This document shows, piece by piece, positions 1 through 13,429 of a DNA stretch of 64,000 bases. Made by a program: the position numbers and the translations under genes. The notes under the pieces are model-generated. The model saw nothing but the letters and a program-made list of their open reading frames with translations. It did not search any database and was not told the origin of the DNA. Source of the DNA: Maratus speciosus (lineage: Eukaryota; Arthropoda; Arachnida; Araneae; Salticidae); assembly GCA_963932465.1 (NCBI GenBank), contig OZ010792.1, positions 2,542,001 through 2,606,000 of the forward strand, given 5' to 3'. Positions within the stretch are counted from its first letter, which is position 1. The number at the start of each line of letters is the position of its first letter.

Positions 1-989
1 GGACAAATCCTGTTTAAAACAAAAATTTTCTTCTCTGATTTGCGATAACAGGTTTGTTTGAGCATCATATTTAAAAAAATATTTTTTATAATAATTAAAG
101 CATGTAGCATAAAGTTATTTTGCTTTTTTTTAACCGATTTTTTTTTTCTCTTCACAAATATTTCAATATAAAACAAAGTGGATCAAGCTTCCCATATACT
201 GGGTCAACCCTCCCATGTGTGGGGAGTTTTGATTCATTATTTTCTCGTGATTAAAATCAATCATTTTTCAAATTTCTTATACATCACACTTATGTAGTAA
301 TTTTATTTTGATAACTGTATAACGAATAAAATGATATATAAAGCTTTATTCTACGTTCAATATTTAAAAAAATAAAAAATCATTTTGTAAAAAGTAGGTC
401 AACCCTCCCTTGAAATATTTGATACTTTTCTAAAGAACCTGTGGTAACCTTTATGAAATGTGAACATAGTGGTTTTCACCTTAACAACCTATTTAAATTT
501 TGTGGGCTTTTTTCGATTTTAAAACTAAAGTTAGAGCATGAAAGAACAGGGAAACAAACATTTCACCTTGTTTAGTCTTCACATGACTGTCATGGTGCCA
601 TCAAAATCAGAACGTCATTTAAACTGTGAATAAATATGTATTGTATAAAAATTTAACTGAATAACTAGTCATTTTGTGTGTGTTGGAGGAGGAATTAATT
701 TCGAATAATTTTTGTATGGTAAGTAATCGCATTGGTTGCATTTGCTCCTTTACACTGATCATGCTGTGATTGTTATTTACTAACAATTTACTGCTAATAC
801 GAATTAAAATGATTAAAAAAATAAAAGTATTTAAGCCAATGTATATTTTCAATAAAATTCTAGGTGCAGGGGCACTTCACCTGGCAATTTTATGTCACAC
901 CTGCGCATTGTAGCGGTTCCATCTTTATTTAAATAAAATTTTAGTTTTTAAAATATGGGACAGACAATAGAGGGGAGCACTACTAGCAT
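1..989. other. AT-rich DNA without recognised gene
   Basis: No supported coding region; short open frames here are low complexity. The last 8 bases (982-989, ACTAGCAT) are the left target-site duplication of the hAT-like element that follows. Confidence 0.6.
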
Positions 990-3422
990 CAGGGCTTAAT
1001 TTGTGCTAAAGCCCAGCTCCAGTACTATTATCTTTTTCTTAAATATTGGTCGTAATTCACCGGAGCTAAAAAATTACAGGGCTCCGGAGCCCAGTGTAAT
1101 TGCCCTTCCGGAAAACCGAAACCAAAAATTACCCTTTAATCTCCTTCCCATCTCCAAGCTTTTGCGTTCTTTCTTATCAAAACACTTATATATGACGTAA
1201 TGTGTCGCACACGTATGAGATGAAGATGAAATGGTCTTAATTTTTATATCAATTTTTGGGATTGGACTGGCTCAAGCTCAATCTGTCTTGTATTCAAAAT
1301 TTTATTTATTCTTGTATTAAAAAAATAAAAAAATTAAATCATTTTAATGCTATTTTAATCAGAATGAAGGTAAAACAGAAATCAAGTTTTTCTATTCTAG
1401 TGATATTTTCAAATTTATGGCATTGATAGCGGCGCCATTCAAGAGACCGAACAATGGAATTTGCTTTCAGTTCGAATTTCTTTTGTGACAGTAGGATATT
1501 TTTTAATTGTCTGGTTTTTTTTTTTTTTTAAATTTAGATGCCTAACCTGGAAAGAATATTTTCTTTTCTTTTTTAGGCAACGAGCATCAGCTTGAGTTTT
1601 TGTTTGTTTGAGGTTTTTTTGTCTTCTATTAAGTACTAGTATAAAAATCACATTAGTGATTTCTTTATTTATTTTGTATCATGAACGCTGCCCAAGCTAA
1701 GGCTCTGCCCTGCTCATTTATGAAGTCACTTTCATTTGTAAGTATTTATAATTACCATGTATTATTATTCTGATAGAAAGCAATCAAGCAGTGTTTACTC
1801 TTTTTCTATATCATCCCCGAATCTTTCCGATAACGGGGTCAAATTTTTAATTTAATCTGATTTTTAGGGACCCACCACAAAAGATTGTTATGCGGAAGGA
1901 ATCGATTATAGTTTAAGATATGCACCTTTTATAGGAAATTGAAAAACATTGTTCTTCAGCATATGAATATTAATTTCTGTGAATTTCGTCATTTTTTTCA
2001 TAAAAACGTATAGCTGCGAACTATCCCTTTTTTATGTTAACCCTATTTCCGAATCATAATCCTTTCCTTTTATCGCAGAAATCTGCATTTAATTAACATT
2101 AAAATTAGGCATAGGTTACTGTTCGGCAGGAGTAATAACTAAAAGGTGGAATACTTGACAGCTAAGGGTATGCTGATAGATATAGGGTAAACAGTACAGT
2201 TATTGCACCTAAAATGCAACTTTTCTGTTGTGACAGAATGTGTGACTTAATTTTTATAGCTAAAATGAAACCAAAATTTAATTTAAAGCCACTAAAGATG
2301 CTATTTTCTGATAATGCATAGATAAAATAACTGAACCTAAAACTAAATTAACTAAAAAATATAAACGAATGTAAGGCAGAAATCATAGTTATTGGCAATC
2401 TATTTTTAGTTATTGGCATTTGATTTGACAGTTATTGGCAGCCTCCAAAAAATCATCTGCATGTATGTAAAGACAAAAGAAATCATTACACTATTTTCAT
2501 AGATAATTAATAATCATTTTAATTATAAGGAAATTGATTATATTAAGTGAAATGCATATGAAATTGACTTATTTTGTGCAATTTTTAATAACAAATGACT
2601 AGAAGCATAGAATAGCTAAAAAAAAAAAAAAAAACTGAACAGTTTTAAAGTATTATTCAGTGTGTCCTTTAAGTTTTGCAACTTCGTACGTGCCTCTGGC
2701 ATTTTTCAGCAGTGAGGGATCAATTAATTTTCCTAATGACAGGCTTTAATGGATACCATAATAAATCCTTTTTTTAGGGAATTGCCATGACTCTCCTTTT
2801 TTTCACTATTGTACTTACTCATAGTTCTCGTTTTTGTAGCTACTCTACTATCCCAGGATATATTTTTTCTTTATCTTTGACAAGAACATGACAATTAACT
2901 GTAAATTCATTTGAACTATTGTTGTTACTATCATCATAACGTTGGTTTGGTTGATTTGCAGGTCTAATTCAGATGACTCTTCTAACTCCAATTTGGCATT
3001 TTGTTAAGTTTCTTGGCTTTTAAATTTTCTGTTTGTTTTCTTTTCTTCCCTTTTTCATTTTTGCTCTTCTTTAGCAGCTTGATCCACTTTTTTGTTCTGT
3101 TTAGTTTCGAATATTTCTTTCCATTTCCTGCTTCTCATTACAAATGGTGCTCTATCCACATTTTTTTTTTACCTTTCCACTTTGGAATATTAGGCCAAAA
3201 AAGATATCACTTAATGGTGAGATCGTACACTTAGTAATTGTTGATTCTGTTGATCTTATGTTTTCACTTTATATTCCTTGCTGCATATCCTCTTCACCAA
3301 GTTGCATGCTGTTCTTTGTCGGAGTGATAGCAAAGTTAAATCCATCAGGTAAAGATGGTTTAATTTCCCTTCTGGCACTTTTATTTGGACTAAGACTTAG
3401 AACTGGTAAATAAAATGTAGGC

Positions 3423-4930
3423 TCAGCTAATAAAAGTAATTGGTGTTTCTTCGACTTTATGAAAAGCTTTAATTAATAACTTAAGTTTCATTTCAGCTTC
3501 ATTTTCAGTATTGCTACTTGTTCTTGCAAACATGTCTTCTCCTAGGATATTTTTAAACGCTTTGAAACTTAAAATAACTGTGTCTGGAACAATAACAGCA
3601 GAGTTTTTTCCCAGGCACATTGCTCAACCACAAGTATTGCAATTCCATGGATGTATCCCCCATTTTTTAAAGCCGTTTTTTATCCAGTCTTCTTTAATTG
3701 GAGTAATTGCTTTTTGAAGAGATGGTGCAAAATATCCCTTTGTAAGGATGCCATTTAAGTTTTTGCTATACCATTCTAAAACAGCTGCCTTCCATGCTGT
3801 TTTTAAACCTTTGAATACTGTAACGTCGCATGGCTGTAGGATTTTAGTTGAATTTGGGTATATTAAAACAAGATTTACACCCTCTTTTTAGCACAAGTTA
3901 CTTAAGGCTGTTCTCAACTGCTCTGTTCAACAAGCGCAAAACGTTTTTACACATTCACTAACTCATTTATAAATGTAAAGGTACAAAATTGGCAGAGCTG
4001 ACTAGAAAGCGATTTGGAATCGAACTGTTTTTTCCATTTTTTGATCAATAGATTACCTATCGAGTTATAAGCGAAATGGGTCACGTGACCAAGGCGTTTT
4101 TTCTCCCTTCCTAACTCTTTTTCGTCTCTCGTCTAGAAATTCTGCTCAAACCGTCAGGTTTGACAGCTTCTTCTAAAAGATCTATTGCGTTTGCAATAAA
4201 ACGGAAAGAAGAGTTCGATTACAGAGTTTCTGAATAACAACACCTGCTAGTTTTATGCGTTTCCGAACAAAAATCAATTTAAACTTATGTCAGAAAGTTA
4301 CCCCTTTGGATTTGAGAACAGCCTTAAGTGATATGTAATATGGCTTTTATGGTCATCCAAAAATAAAATGACTGGCATAACAACACTCTTCTTAAAGAAT
4401 GGTATCAATATATTTGCCATATTCTCGTAGAAGGCCTCTGCCGTCATCCATCCCCTTTCATATAAACCAACCCCAAAAGATCTTGGCAAAGACCAAAGAA
4501 CGGATAATAATATTCGGCATCTTTTATATGGGTAAATTATCATTGGTAGACATTGAAGTCCAGAGGCTGAAAATGTGGGCATAACTGTCAGTGAAGACAT
4601 TGTGGGTCCTTTATCTGTTTCAATGGTATTTCTGGAGCCTTTTAGTGGTAACACTTGCGAGGTTTTAGGGTTCATCTGAAAGCCTGTTTCATCTCCATTA
4701 AAAACTCCAGTTGGATCCCTCAGTATATCAAAATGGTCTGCCAGCCTTTCAAATCATTTTCACCAACAGCAGCACTTATCTCTGTAATGTCTTTTGATTC
4801 TAGAAGTAACAAACATTGATGTCGTTCTAGAAAGGCATGATACCATCCATCACCGGAAAAATATCTTTAAAGGCAGTTTTCCGCTTATTTACTTTTAGAA
4901 ATTTTTGTACTGAATGTTTAAGATTAAAGG
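3423..4930 (-). pseudogene. pogo/Tigger-type DDD transposase, broken
   Basis: Read on the minus strand from 4930 down, the conceptual protein starts in the CENP-B-like helix-turn-helix tail (GDGWYHAFLERH) and then loses frame near 4750. It continues with FNGDETGFQ (first catalytic Asp), a conserved core with FSASG, PMIIYPYKR and WMTAEAFYENMANI, and FLDDHKSH (second Asp). After the inserted miniature element it resumes with LIYPNSTKILQPCDVTVF (third Asp) and a C-terminal tail ending at 3423. The longest open piece is 4298-4675 (125 codons). All three catalytic Asp residues are still readable, but frameshifts, an in-frame stop and the insertion make it inactive. The order of motifs matches DDE_1/pogo transposases; the N-terminal DNA-binding region before about 4930 was not recognised. 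Confidence 0.85.
3906..4323. mobile_element. TTAA-flanked miniature element (GGCTGTTCTCAA family)
   Basis: Ends GGCTGTTCTCAA in inverted orientation, flanked by TTAA at 3902-3905 and 4324-4327. Removing it with one TTAA rejoins the pogo transposase reading across the site (YHLSNLC then the NLVLIYPNSTK block), which confirms a clean insertion. TTAA duplication is the rule for piggyBac-type transposases. Related copies lie at 45177-45591 and 51326-51722, with weaker ones at 7553-7911, 10750-11105 and 14646-15484. No coding capacity (418 bp). Confidence 0.85.
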
Positions 4931-5802
4931 TTTTAAATAGAAGTAAATGATTTTATTTATATCTTCGTTTTTAAAAGAAAAATATATTTAAATTAAAAAA
5001 AATGGCAATAAGTTGGTATGTTAACTTAAAGTCTGACAAGTCAACCACTGATACAAGATAGTTATTGGCATCCCCATATCAGTAACTTGGCACCGAAGCC
5101 AATAACAGTTAAAATTTTATATTTCAAATTAAAATGACTGGTAGATCATTTAAAAATGTATTACTAAAAATAAAACACACAAAATACCTTATTTGAATTT
5201 TTTTGTGAAATTTATAGTTATTGGCACTGGTGCCAATAACTGAATTTGTCTAAGTTATCATAGGCAGTAATTGGTACCCATGCCAAATAAACACTTAGTA
5301 AGTTTTAAAACCAAATCAATATTATTTTAGTTGTAGAAATTATATATTTATCAAAAACAACCAAACTGGGCAGAAAAATGAAAAAGAATGTACTATTTTT
5401 TAATAAAAACCTACAGTGTATGCTTAACAAATAACGAAAAAAAAGTGGCAATTTCTAAAAGGTGAGACACTCCTCTAAACATCATTTTTTTTAAAAAATA
5501 TGATGCAGTTGATTTTTAGCCATGATATTACTCATGGGATCTTGAAAAGTAATGAACTATTCATTAAAATTATTTTCACCATCAAAACTTTTTTAGTTCC
5601 CTTAATATTTTCATTTGAACACAAAGGTGCCAATAACTGTACTGTTTACCCTATTTAAAATTTTTATTTTGCTAAAAAAAAAAAAAAAAAAAAAATGCTT
5701 TAAATGTTGTAAATAAGGTATGAAATATAAATATGCGGATTGGAGTGACAGGGGAAGGGGAACGGTACTTCTTTTTGTTAGAAATTAAGCCCCGACTAGC
5801 AT

Positions 5803-5926
5803 TATATTAAAATTGATAAACTAGATGGCAGCACTATAATAGCATTTAATGGAATCTTTAGGGCAGCTCGGATATTCATGTTTTCGCATTTCGCATTATG
5901 AAAATTAAAAATCCACCCCAGGGCGT
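5803..5926. other. Spacer between hAT-like element and inverted repeat
   Basis: Short unassigned stretch; nothing recognised. Confidence 0.5.
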
Positions 5927-7121
5927 CTATTCTGGTGTAATCGAGTAAATACCGGGAATCGGGATCGGGATCGCCGTCTCATAGCGACCACTGGGCGAAG
6001 AGCTATTCTGGTCTCCCCTCGTTATACGACAGTGGAGGATGAAACGTAGAATGTCCCCTGCGTGCGATCGGACACAGTTGTAGCCAATCAGATGAAAGCG
6101 CTCACGTGTTTTTATATGTTTGGGAGAGGGAAACAGCTGTCTTGCTTTGTCAAGTGTTATTGTTATTTACGTGAAAGGAAAAGAATGTTTGGGTTATCTA
6201 TATAAAAGAAAAACGAGTTGAAGGAATGAATGCCATTGTTTTACATCAGCGTGATCGTGCCTGTAACCTGTTTAAAATTTCCTGACCTAAGAAAAAATGT
6301 CCATTTGTATTTTAATTATGCATAAAATACTATTTGTTATTATTATTAAATCAATTTTTTGAAAGAAACTTTGTTCTATTTTAATATCAGAAAATGATTA
6401 GTAAATGTTATGGTGAAATAGACAGATTTTTTTTCAGACTTCAAAATATTTTTGAAAAATAAAGGGGGGGGGGGGGTGTTGTAGGTTCTACCAAGCTCTA
6501 CATATATATTTGAAGCCTAATATATAATGGATTTTAAAAAAATAATAAACATTATATAGCTTTTTATTTATTTGCATCTTTAGACCACTTTTATTTTAAA
6601 TTAATTATATTTATCACACCAGTACTGAAAACACATATATAAATTAGGCCGAATATTTAAATATACTTTAGTTTCACCTTTATTAAAAAAAAAATCTAGG
6701 TTTGCTTATAATTGTTCTTAATCTCAAATCTGCAATAAACTTAAAGAATATATGCATATATAATAAGTATATTAATTTAGCTTTGTACTTAAATGTCTCC
6801 TACCTTCCTTTTTAAATTAATTTATAAATTCACCACGATTTAATTATTTTCGTGACAGTAAAAATATTCTAAGGAAAGTCTCTCAAATTTTATTTTCCCT
6901 TAATTTTATTTATTAATATTTTAGATACTTACAGAGATCATCAATGAGTTTAATTACTTATTTAAAAAAAAAAAAAAAAAGAAAAAAAAAACTAAATATG
7001 CTAATGAAAAATTATTGTTGTATCTTTATCAATTCACTGAAAATCTTGATTCTTTGTGAAAAATATAATTAGAATCAATTAAATCATTAAATGTAAAAAC
7101 AAATAATAAAATGTTTTTTAA

Positions 7122-7154
<33 letters not shown>

Positions 7155-7552
7155 GTGAAACGGATCTAAAATATGTTTTCTCCGCTCAACAACGCAAAAT
7201 TTTGGAACACAAACACAAGGGCTGATTAAAAAACCCTTCCAACTGGGCCGTGGCACTGAACCTCTTTGATTTTAGGGGGTGCCAAACTTGGTGAACGAAT
7301 TTTACAGAGATAATATTTAAAATCTAATTCGATCTTGTACAAATTATACTGCATATTTTTTGCTATTGGAGTAGGGAAAGATTAAACACAAGTAATATAT
7401 TTATCTAAATATGTATTTATATATCCATATCTCTATTTTAAGACATAGAACACGTTTAATTTTTGTGACAGCATAGGAAGGGGCATTGAATGAATACCAG
7501 GCCTTCATCCTCTCCTCTTTTGTTTCACCAGGCCCTGTACATACACAGACTA

Positions 7553-7911
7553 ATTTTAAAACATAAAAGCATGAAATTAGCAGATATGACAATTGAAGTG
7601 ATTAGGAATTGAAAAGCGCCTTTATGTATTTTTATTTTTGAAGTATATAAACGTATTATCTTGAGTTATAAGCAAATGTTATCTTTTGACGACCTTTATC
7701 GGGAGTCACTTTCATAATTTCGGTTCAAAATGCCTACTTTGACCGCATTTTCTGAAGAATCCTTTACCTTTATCGAAAAATGGTATATGCTATTCGAGTT
7801 TGCAGTTTCTGAATAACAACATCAACCAATTTTCTGTGTTTTCGAATAAAAATTATTCCAGGAATGTGTCAGAAAATAGGGAGTTTTAATTTGAGAACAG
7901 CTTTAATATTA
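7553..7911. repeat. Remnant of TTAA-type element inside left arm
   Basis: The right end TTGAGAACAGCTTTAA and the preceding stretch (TTTCTGAATAACAACA, then GTGTCAGAAAATAGG) match the pattern of the element at 3906-4323. The left end is not clear. The mirror copy is at about 10750-11105 in the right arm, so the insertion predates the inverted duplication. Confidence 0.55.
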
Positions 7912-8196
7912 TACAGAAAAAAATGTGAACTGTCTTGGCTTTTTGCCGAAACTTTTGGTTTGTTTAAAAGGCCGAAATAAAAGCTTTTATTTCAGAAATT
8001 TTTCCATGTTTAAACTTTAAACCTTTCCATGTAAAATGAAAGTATTTTTTTCGGTCTGAATTTAATTTGTAAGTAAATTAGTTGACATTTTTTGCAAGAA
8101 AAAAAGAATACACAGATTTCCGAGTCAAAGAACTTTTAAAGAATCTGTAAAAGAGCTTTAAATAAGAAAATAGTATTTTGTAATTAACAGGGCTCG

Positions 8197-8254
<58 letters not shown>

Positions 8255-8808
8255 TGAGTATATATATTTATATGGGTATATTTAGAAATCGAATAGCTTA
8301 TCCTTGAGATATACCATGATATATATCTGATATTTCTTTCAAAATGTCAAGACGTTTGATACTTTCGATATTTTATATTTTATTTCAAAATTTTATATTT
8401 TCAGTGAAAACAAGTGTAAATGAATTTTTCGACTGTTATTAACGGTGTCGTTCTGTAGATATAGAACTTTTGCCCCCCCCCCCCACCCCACCCCCACCCC
8501 ACCCTTTCTCTAAAAAGAAACTTTACGTTTGAAGCTGAATTTTTAGATGACAATAATTACGTCAGACAATATTTCTTACGACACTCATTGAAAGATAAAC
8601 CATCTAATTTAGATAAGTTATTTACATCTTCATTTAAAATGATCTTTTCTAATTTTGGTTTACCTTAATTTAAAATGCACAACACATTATGAGATTGAAA
8701 AAGCAACAAAATTACAATTATGTTCATTATTTTTTTTAATTAAAACAAATTATTTTGTATTTCAAATTGTGTTTTATACAACAAAATTTTCTTAATACTA
8801 AATCTTAC

Positions 8809-8846
<38 letters not shown>

Positions 8847-9856
8847 TGGGTCTGTTTTCAATTAGCTGATCTACTATTTTGTTACTTAAGAGAAGCAAAA
8901 AAGAAAAAAACACACATTTAGAATAATATTTTATTAAGTTATCATGCTAACTGCAATATATTTTAATTTCTTATTTATATTAAGTCTGAAAATATTTATA
9001 ATTATCAATAAGTTGACTATTTTGAAAATATCTGATAAATATAAAAAGCATTGGATATTTTTGATATGTTGGATATGTTTGAAGAAATCATGATATTTAC
9101 GACCACTGGTAATTGAAAAACTATGCCCTCTTTCTATTTTTTAATATTAAACAAGTGCCCAAACCCTCCAAGCAGAGCAAAAATTCTTTCCGAACCCTAC
9201 CCACTGCGATCTCGACCACAAGGTAGCAGTCGGAAAAAAAGCAACCGACTCCGACCGGCGAAATTTCGACTCTACTACACCAGAATAGCAAATAATCGCC
9301 AAGGCGGCTCTTCCCGACCGGTTTCAGCATTCCTACCACACCAGAATAGATCGGGATCTATTCTGGTGTGGTAGGAATGCTGAAACCGGTCGGGAAGAGC
9401 CGCCTTGGCGATTATTTGCTATTCTGGTGTAGTAGAGTCGAAATTTCGCCGGTCGGAGTCGGTTGCTTTTTTTCCGACTGCTACCAGGTGGTCGAGATCG
9501 CAGTGGGTAGGGTTCGGAAAGAATTTTTGCTCTGTTAGGAGGTTTTGGGCGCTTGTTTAATATTAAAAAATAGAAAGAGGACATGGTTTTTCAATTACCA
9601 GGGGTCGTAAATATCATGATTTCTTCAAACATATAAAAAATATCCAATGTTTTTTTATATTTATCAGATATTTTCAAAATAGTCAACTTATTGATAATTA
9701 TAAATATTTTCAGACTTAATATAAATAAGAAATTAAAATATATTGCAGTTAGCATGATAACTCAATAAAATATTATTCTAAATGTGTGTTTTTTTCTTTT
9801 TTGCTTCTCTTAAGTAACAAAATAGTAGATCAGCTAATTGAAAACAGACCCAATTT

Positions 9857-9892
<36 letters not shown>

Positions 9893-10749
9893 GTAAGATT
9901 TAGTATTAAGAAAATTTTGTTGTATAAAACACAATTTGAAATACAAAATAATTTGTTTTAATTAAAAAAAAAAAAAATGAACATAATTGTAATTTTGTTG
10001 CTTTTTCAATCTCATAATGTGTTGTGCATTTTAAATTGAGGTAAACCAAAATTAGAAAAGATCATTTTAAATGAAGATGTAAATAACTTATCTAAATTAG
10101 ATGGGTGTCGTAAGAAATATTGTCTGACGTAATTATTGTCATCTAAAAATTCAGCTTCAAACGTAAAGTTTCTTTTTAGAGAGAGGGTGGGCGGTCAAAA
10201 GTCACTATCAGAACAAAGTTCTATATCTACAGAACGACACCGTTAATAACAGTCGAAAAATTCATTTACACTTGTTTTCACTGAAAATATCAAATTTTGA
10301 AATAAAATATAAAATATCGAAAGTATCAAACGTCTTGACATTTTGAAAGAAATATCGGATATATATCATGATATATCTCAAGGATAAGCTATTCGATTTC
10401 TAAATATACCCATATAAATATATATACTCACTGATATATATATATATCACCGAGCCCTGTTAATTACAAAATACTATTTTCTTACTTAAAGCTCTTTTAC
10501 AGATTCTTTAAAAGTTCTTTGACTTGGAAATCTGTGTATTCTTTTTTTCTTGCAAAAAATGTCAACTAATTTACTTACAAATTTAATTCAGACCGAAAAA
10601 AAAAAAAAAATACTTTCATTTTACATGGAAAGGTTTAAAGTTTAAACATGGAAAAATTTCTGAAATAAAAGCTTTTATTTCGGCCTTTTTAAACAAACCA
10701 AAAGTTTCGGCAAAAAGCCAAGACAGTTCACATTTTTTTCTGTATAATA

Positions 10750-11105
10750 TTAAAGCTGTTCTCAAATTAAAACTCCCTATTTTCTGACACATTCCTGGAA
10801 TAATTTTTATTCGAAAACACAGAAAATTGCTCGATGTTGTTATTCAGAAACTGCAAACTCGAATAGCATATACCATTTTTCGATAAAGGTAAAGGATTCT
10901 TCAGAAAATGCGGTCAAAGTAGGCATTTTGAACCGAAATTATGAAAGTGACTCCCGATAAAGGTCGTCAAAAGATAACAATTGCTTATAACTCAAGATAA
11001 TACATTTATATACTTCAAAAATAAAAATAAATAAAGGCGCTTTTCAATTCCTAATCACTTCAATTGTCATATCTGCTAATTTCATGCTTTTATGTTTTAA
11101 AATTA
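10750..11105. repeat. Remnant of TTAA-type element inside right arm
   Basis: Reverse-complement counterpart of 7553-7911, beginning TTAAAGCTGTTCTCAA. It is carried as part of the inverted repeat. Confidence 0.55.
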
Positions 11106-12714
11106 GTCTGTGTATGTACAGGGCCTGGTGAAACAAAAGAGGAGAGGACGAAGGCCTGGTATTCATTCAATGCCCCTTCCTATGCTGTCACAAAAAATTA
11201 AACGTGTTCTATGTCTTAAAATAGAGATATGGATATATAAATACATATTTAGATAAATATATTACTTGTGTTTAATCTTTCCCGACTCCAATAGCAAAAA
11301 ATATGCAGTATAATTTGTACAAGATCGAATTAGATTTTAAATATTATCTCTGTAAAATTTGTTCACCAAGTTTGGCACCCCCTAAAATCAAAGAGGTTCA
11401 GTGCCACGGCCCAGGTGGAAGGGTTTTTTAATCAGCCCCCGTGTTTGTGTTCCAAAATTTTGCGTTGTTGAGCGGAGAAAACATATTTTAGATCCGTTTC
11501 ACAATAATAATAATAATAATAATTTAAAAAACATTTTATTATTTGTTTTTACATTTAATGATTTAATTGATTCTAATTATATTTTTCACAAAGAACCAAG
11601 ATTTTCAGTGAATTGATAAAGATACAACAATAATTTTTCATTAGCATATTTAGTTTTTTTTTCTTTTTTTTTAAATAAGTAATTAAACTAATTGATGATC
11701 TCTGTAAGTATTTAAAATATTAATAAATAACATTAAGGGAAAATAAAATTTGAGAGACATTCCTTAGAATATTTTTACTGTCACGAAAATAATTAAATCG
11801 TGGTGAATTTATAAATTAATTTAAAAAGGAAGGTAGGAGACATTTAAGTACAAAGCTAAATTAATATACTTATTATATATGCATATATTCTTTAAGTTTA
11901 TTGTAGATTTGAGATTAAGAACAATTATAAGCAAACCTAGATTTTTTAAAAATAAAGATAAAACTAAAGTATATTTAAATATTCGGCCTAATTTATATAT
12001 GTTTTTTCAGTACTGGTGTGATAAATATAATTAATTTAAAATAAAAGTGGTCTAAAGATGCAAATAAATAAAAAGTTATTTAATGTTTATTATTTTTTTA
12101 ATCCATTATATATTCGGCTTCAAATATATATGTAGAGCAGAACCTACAACCCCCCCCCCCCCTTTATTTTTCAAAAATATTTTGAAGTCTGAAAAAAAAA
12201 TCTGTCTATTTCACCATAACATTTACTAATCATTTTCTGATATTAAAATAGAACAAAGTTTCTTTCAAAAAATTGATTCAATAATAATAACAAATAGTAT
12301 TTTCTGCATAATTAAAATACAAATGGACATTTTTTCTTAGGCCAGGAAATTTTAAACAGGTTACAGGCACGCACACGCTGATGTAAAACAATGGCATTCA
12401 TTCCTTCAACTCTTTTTTCTTTTATATAGATAACCCAAACATTCTTTTCCTTTCACGTAAATAACAATAACACTTGACAAAGCAAGACATCTGTTTCACT
12501 CTCCCAAACAAATAAAAACACGTGAGCGCTTTCATCTGATTGGCTACAACTGTGTCCGATCGCACGCAGGGGATATTCTGCGTTTCATTCTCCACTGTGG
12601 TATAACGAGGTGAGACCAGAATAGCTCTTCGCCCCGCGGTCGCTATGAGGCGGCGATCCCGATCCCGATTCCCGGTATTTACTCGATTATACCAGGAGTC
12701 AGGGTCGTACTGGC

Positions 12715-13429
12715 ATAACTGAGAGGGCGGTGGCAAAATGGATAAAAAGGGCGCAAATGCTTATATATACATACATACACATACTATATAAATTATGTAT
12801 AAAAAATCACTTTAAAAATATATACGAGTATATTGCTATAGCGAAAACTTTATTCCTAAAATAATTATGTCACCCAAATTAGTATTTTACACTATAGAAA
12901 TGTAATATGCACAAAAATAGTTCCCGCAAGGCATTGCAGTTAAAAAAAAAATCTGATGTTAGACCAGTGTTGCCAATTTAGAGGTATTTTTTTCCTCCAC
13001 ACTTTTCTAAGAAAGCTATCTCTGTTTTCGAATTTCGCTCACCTTATCTAATGAGTTAATTCAAACTTTACCCCGAATATTTGAATAAAAATCTCCATAC
13101 GATTATCTCCAAATGGAAAATAAAATATTAAAATAAAACAAACAAAAACAATTTCGTTGGGTCAAAACTCAAAAGTGCAAAACATTATTTAATACAATTC
13201 CATAATATTTTATATAATACAATCTCTAGAATACAAATACTAATTATGGTGTATAAAATTTCAGGAAAGTTATTTTTGTTTAGTTCAAGAGTGACGTCTA
13301 TTTTACGTGAATTATTTTTAAAATATGTTTTATTTCTTTATTTTTTCAACATTCAAAAGATATCATAGATTTTTTTTTTTAATTATGGCCATTTTTTTTC
13401 CATTCTGATCAGAAACAAAATTATGGCCC
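12715..13429. other. Unassigned interior of hAT-like element
   Basis: AT-rich, with no coding region or repeat that I can name. Confidence 0.5.

Larger units (their letters stand above)
2185..5651 (-). mobile_element. pogo-like (Tc1/mariner superfamily) DNA transposon, decayed
   Basis: Terminal inverted repeats begin GGGTAAACAGTACAGTTAT and are flanked by TA at 2183-2184 and 5652-5653, the dinucleotide duplicated by Tc1/mariner/pogo elements. The minus strand holds a degraded pogo-type transposase (see 3423-4930). Near both ends there are several copies of the motif TTATTGGCA in both orientations, which look like subterminal transposase-binding repeats. A TTAA-flanked miniature element has inserted into the coding region at 3906-4323. 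The whole copy lies inside the hAT-like element 990-5794 and so is younger than it. Confidence 0.85.
990..5794. mobile_element. hAT-like DNA element, non-autonomous, with nested insertions
   Basis: The left end reads CAGGGCTTAATTTG and the right end is its inverse with two differences (CGGGGCTTAATTTC when reversed). The element is flanked by a perfect 8-bp duplication, ACTAGCAT, at 982-989 and 5795-5802. An 8-bp duplication next to CAGGG-type ends is the known signature of the hAT superfamily. Most of its length is a later pogo-like insertion (2185-5651). No hAT transposase domain is visible in the remaining 1.3 kb, so mobility would have depended on an enzyme encoded elsewhere. Confidence 0.75.
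5927..12698. repeat. Giant inverted repeat (two 3.4-kb arms, tail to tail)
   Basis: The left arm (5927-9352) is repeated in reverse complement as the right arm (9355-12698), with a 2-base centre at 9353-9354. The arms differ by scattered substitutions and by lengths of microsatellites and homopolymers: an AT run at 8202-8251 against a much shorter one at 10437-10449, a TAA/ATT run at 7122-7155 against 11503-11521, and poly-T/A tracts near 8813 and 9860. CTATTCTGGTGT occurs at the outer left end and, reversed, at the inner end of the same arm, so each arm looks like a DNA element bounded by short inverted repeats. No transposase is visible; the open frames near 9123-9584 mirror each other and are non-coding. 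The right outer end is partly lost or diverged where the next hAT-like element inserted. Confidence 0.85.

Noticed and set aside
9123..9584. Two mirror-image 83-codon frames at the centre of the large inverted repeat
   Set aside because: They are the same sequence read from each arm and have no recognisable domain.
5927..12698. Inverted repeat as a pure long-read or assembly artefact
   Set aside because: Arms differ by scattered substitutions and by microsatellite lengths, and a hAT-like element has inserted at only one outer end; spanning reads would still be needed for proof.
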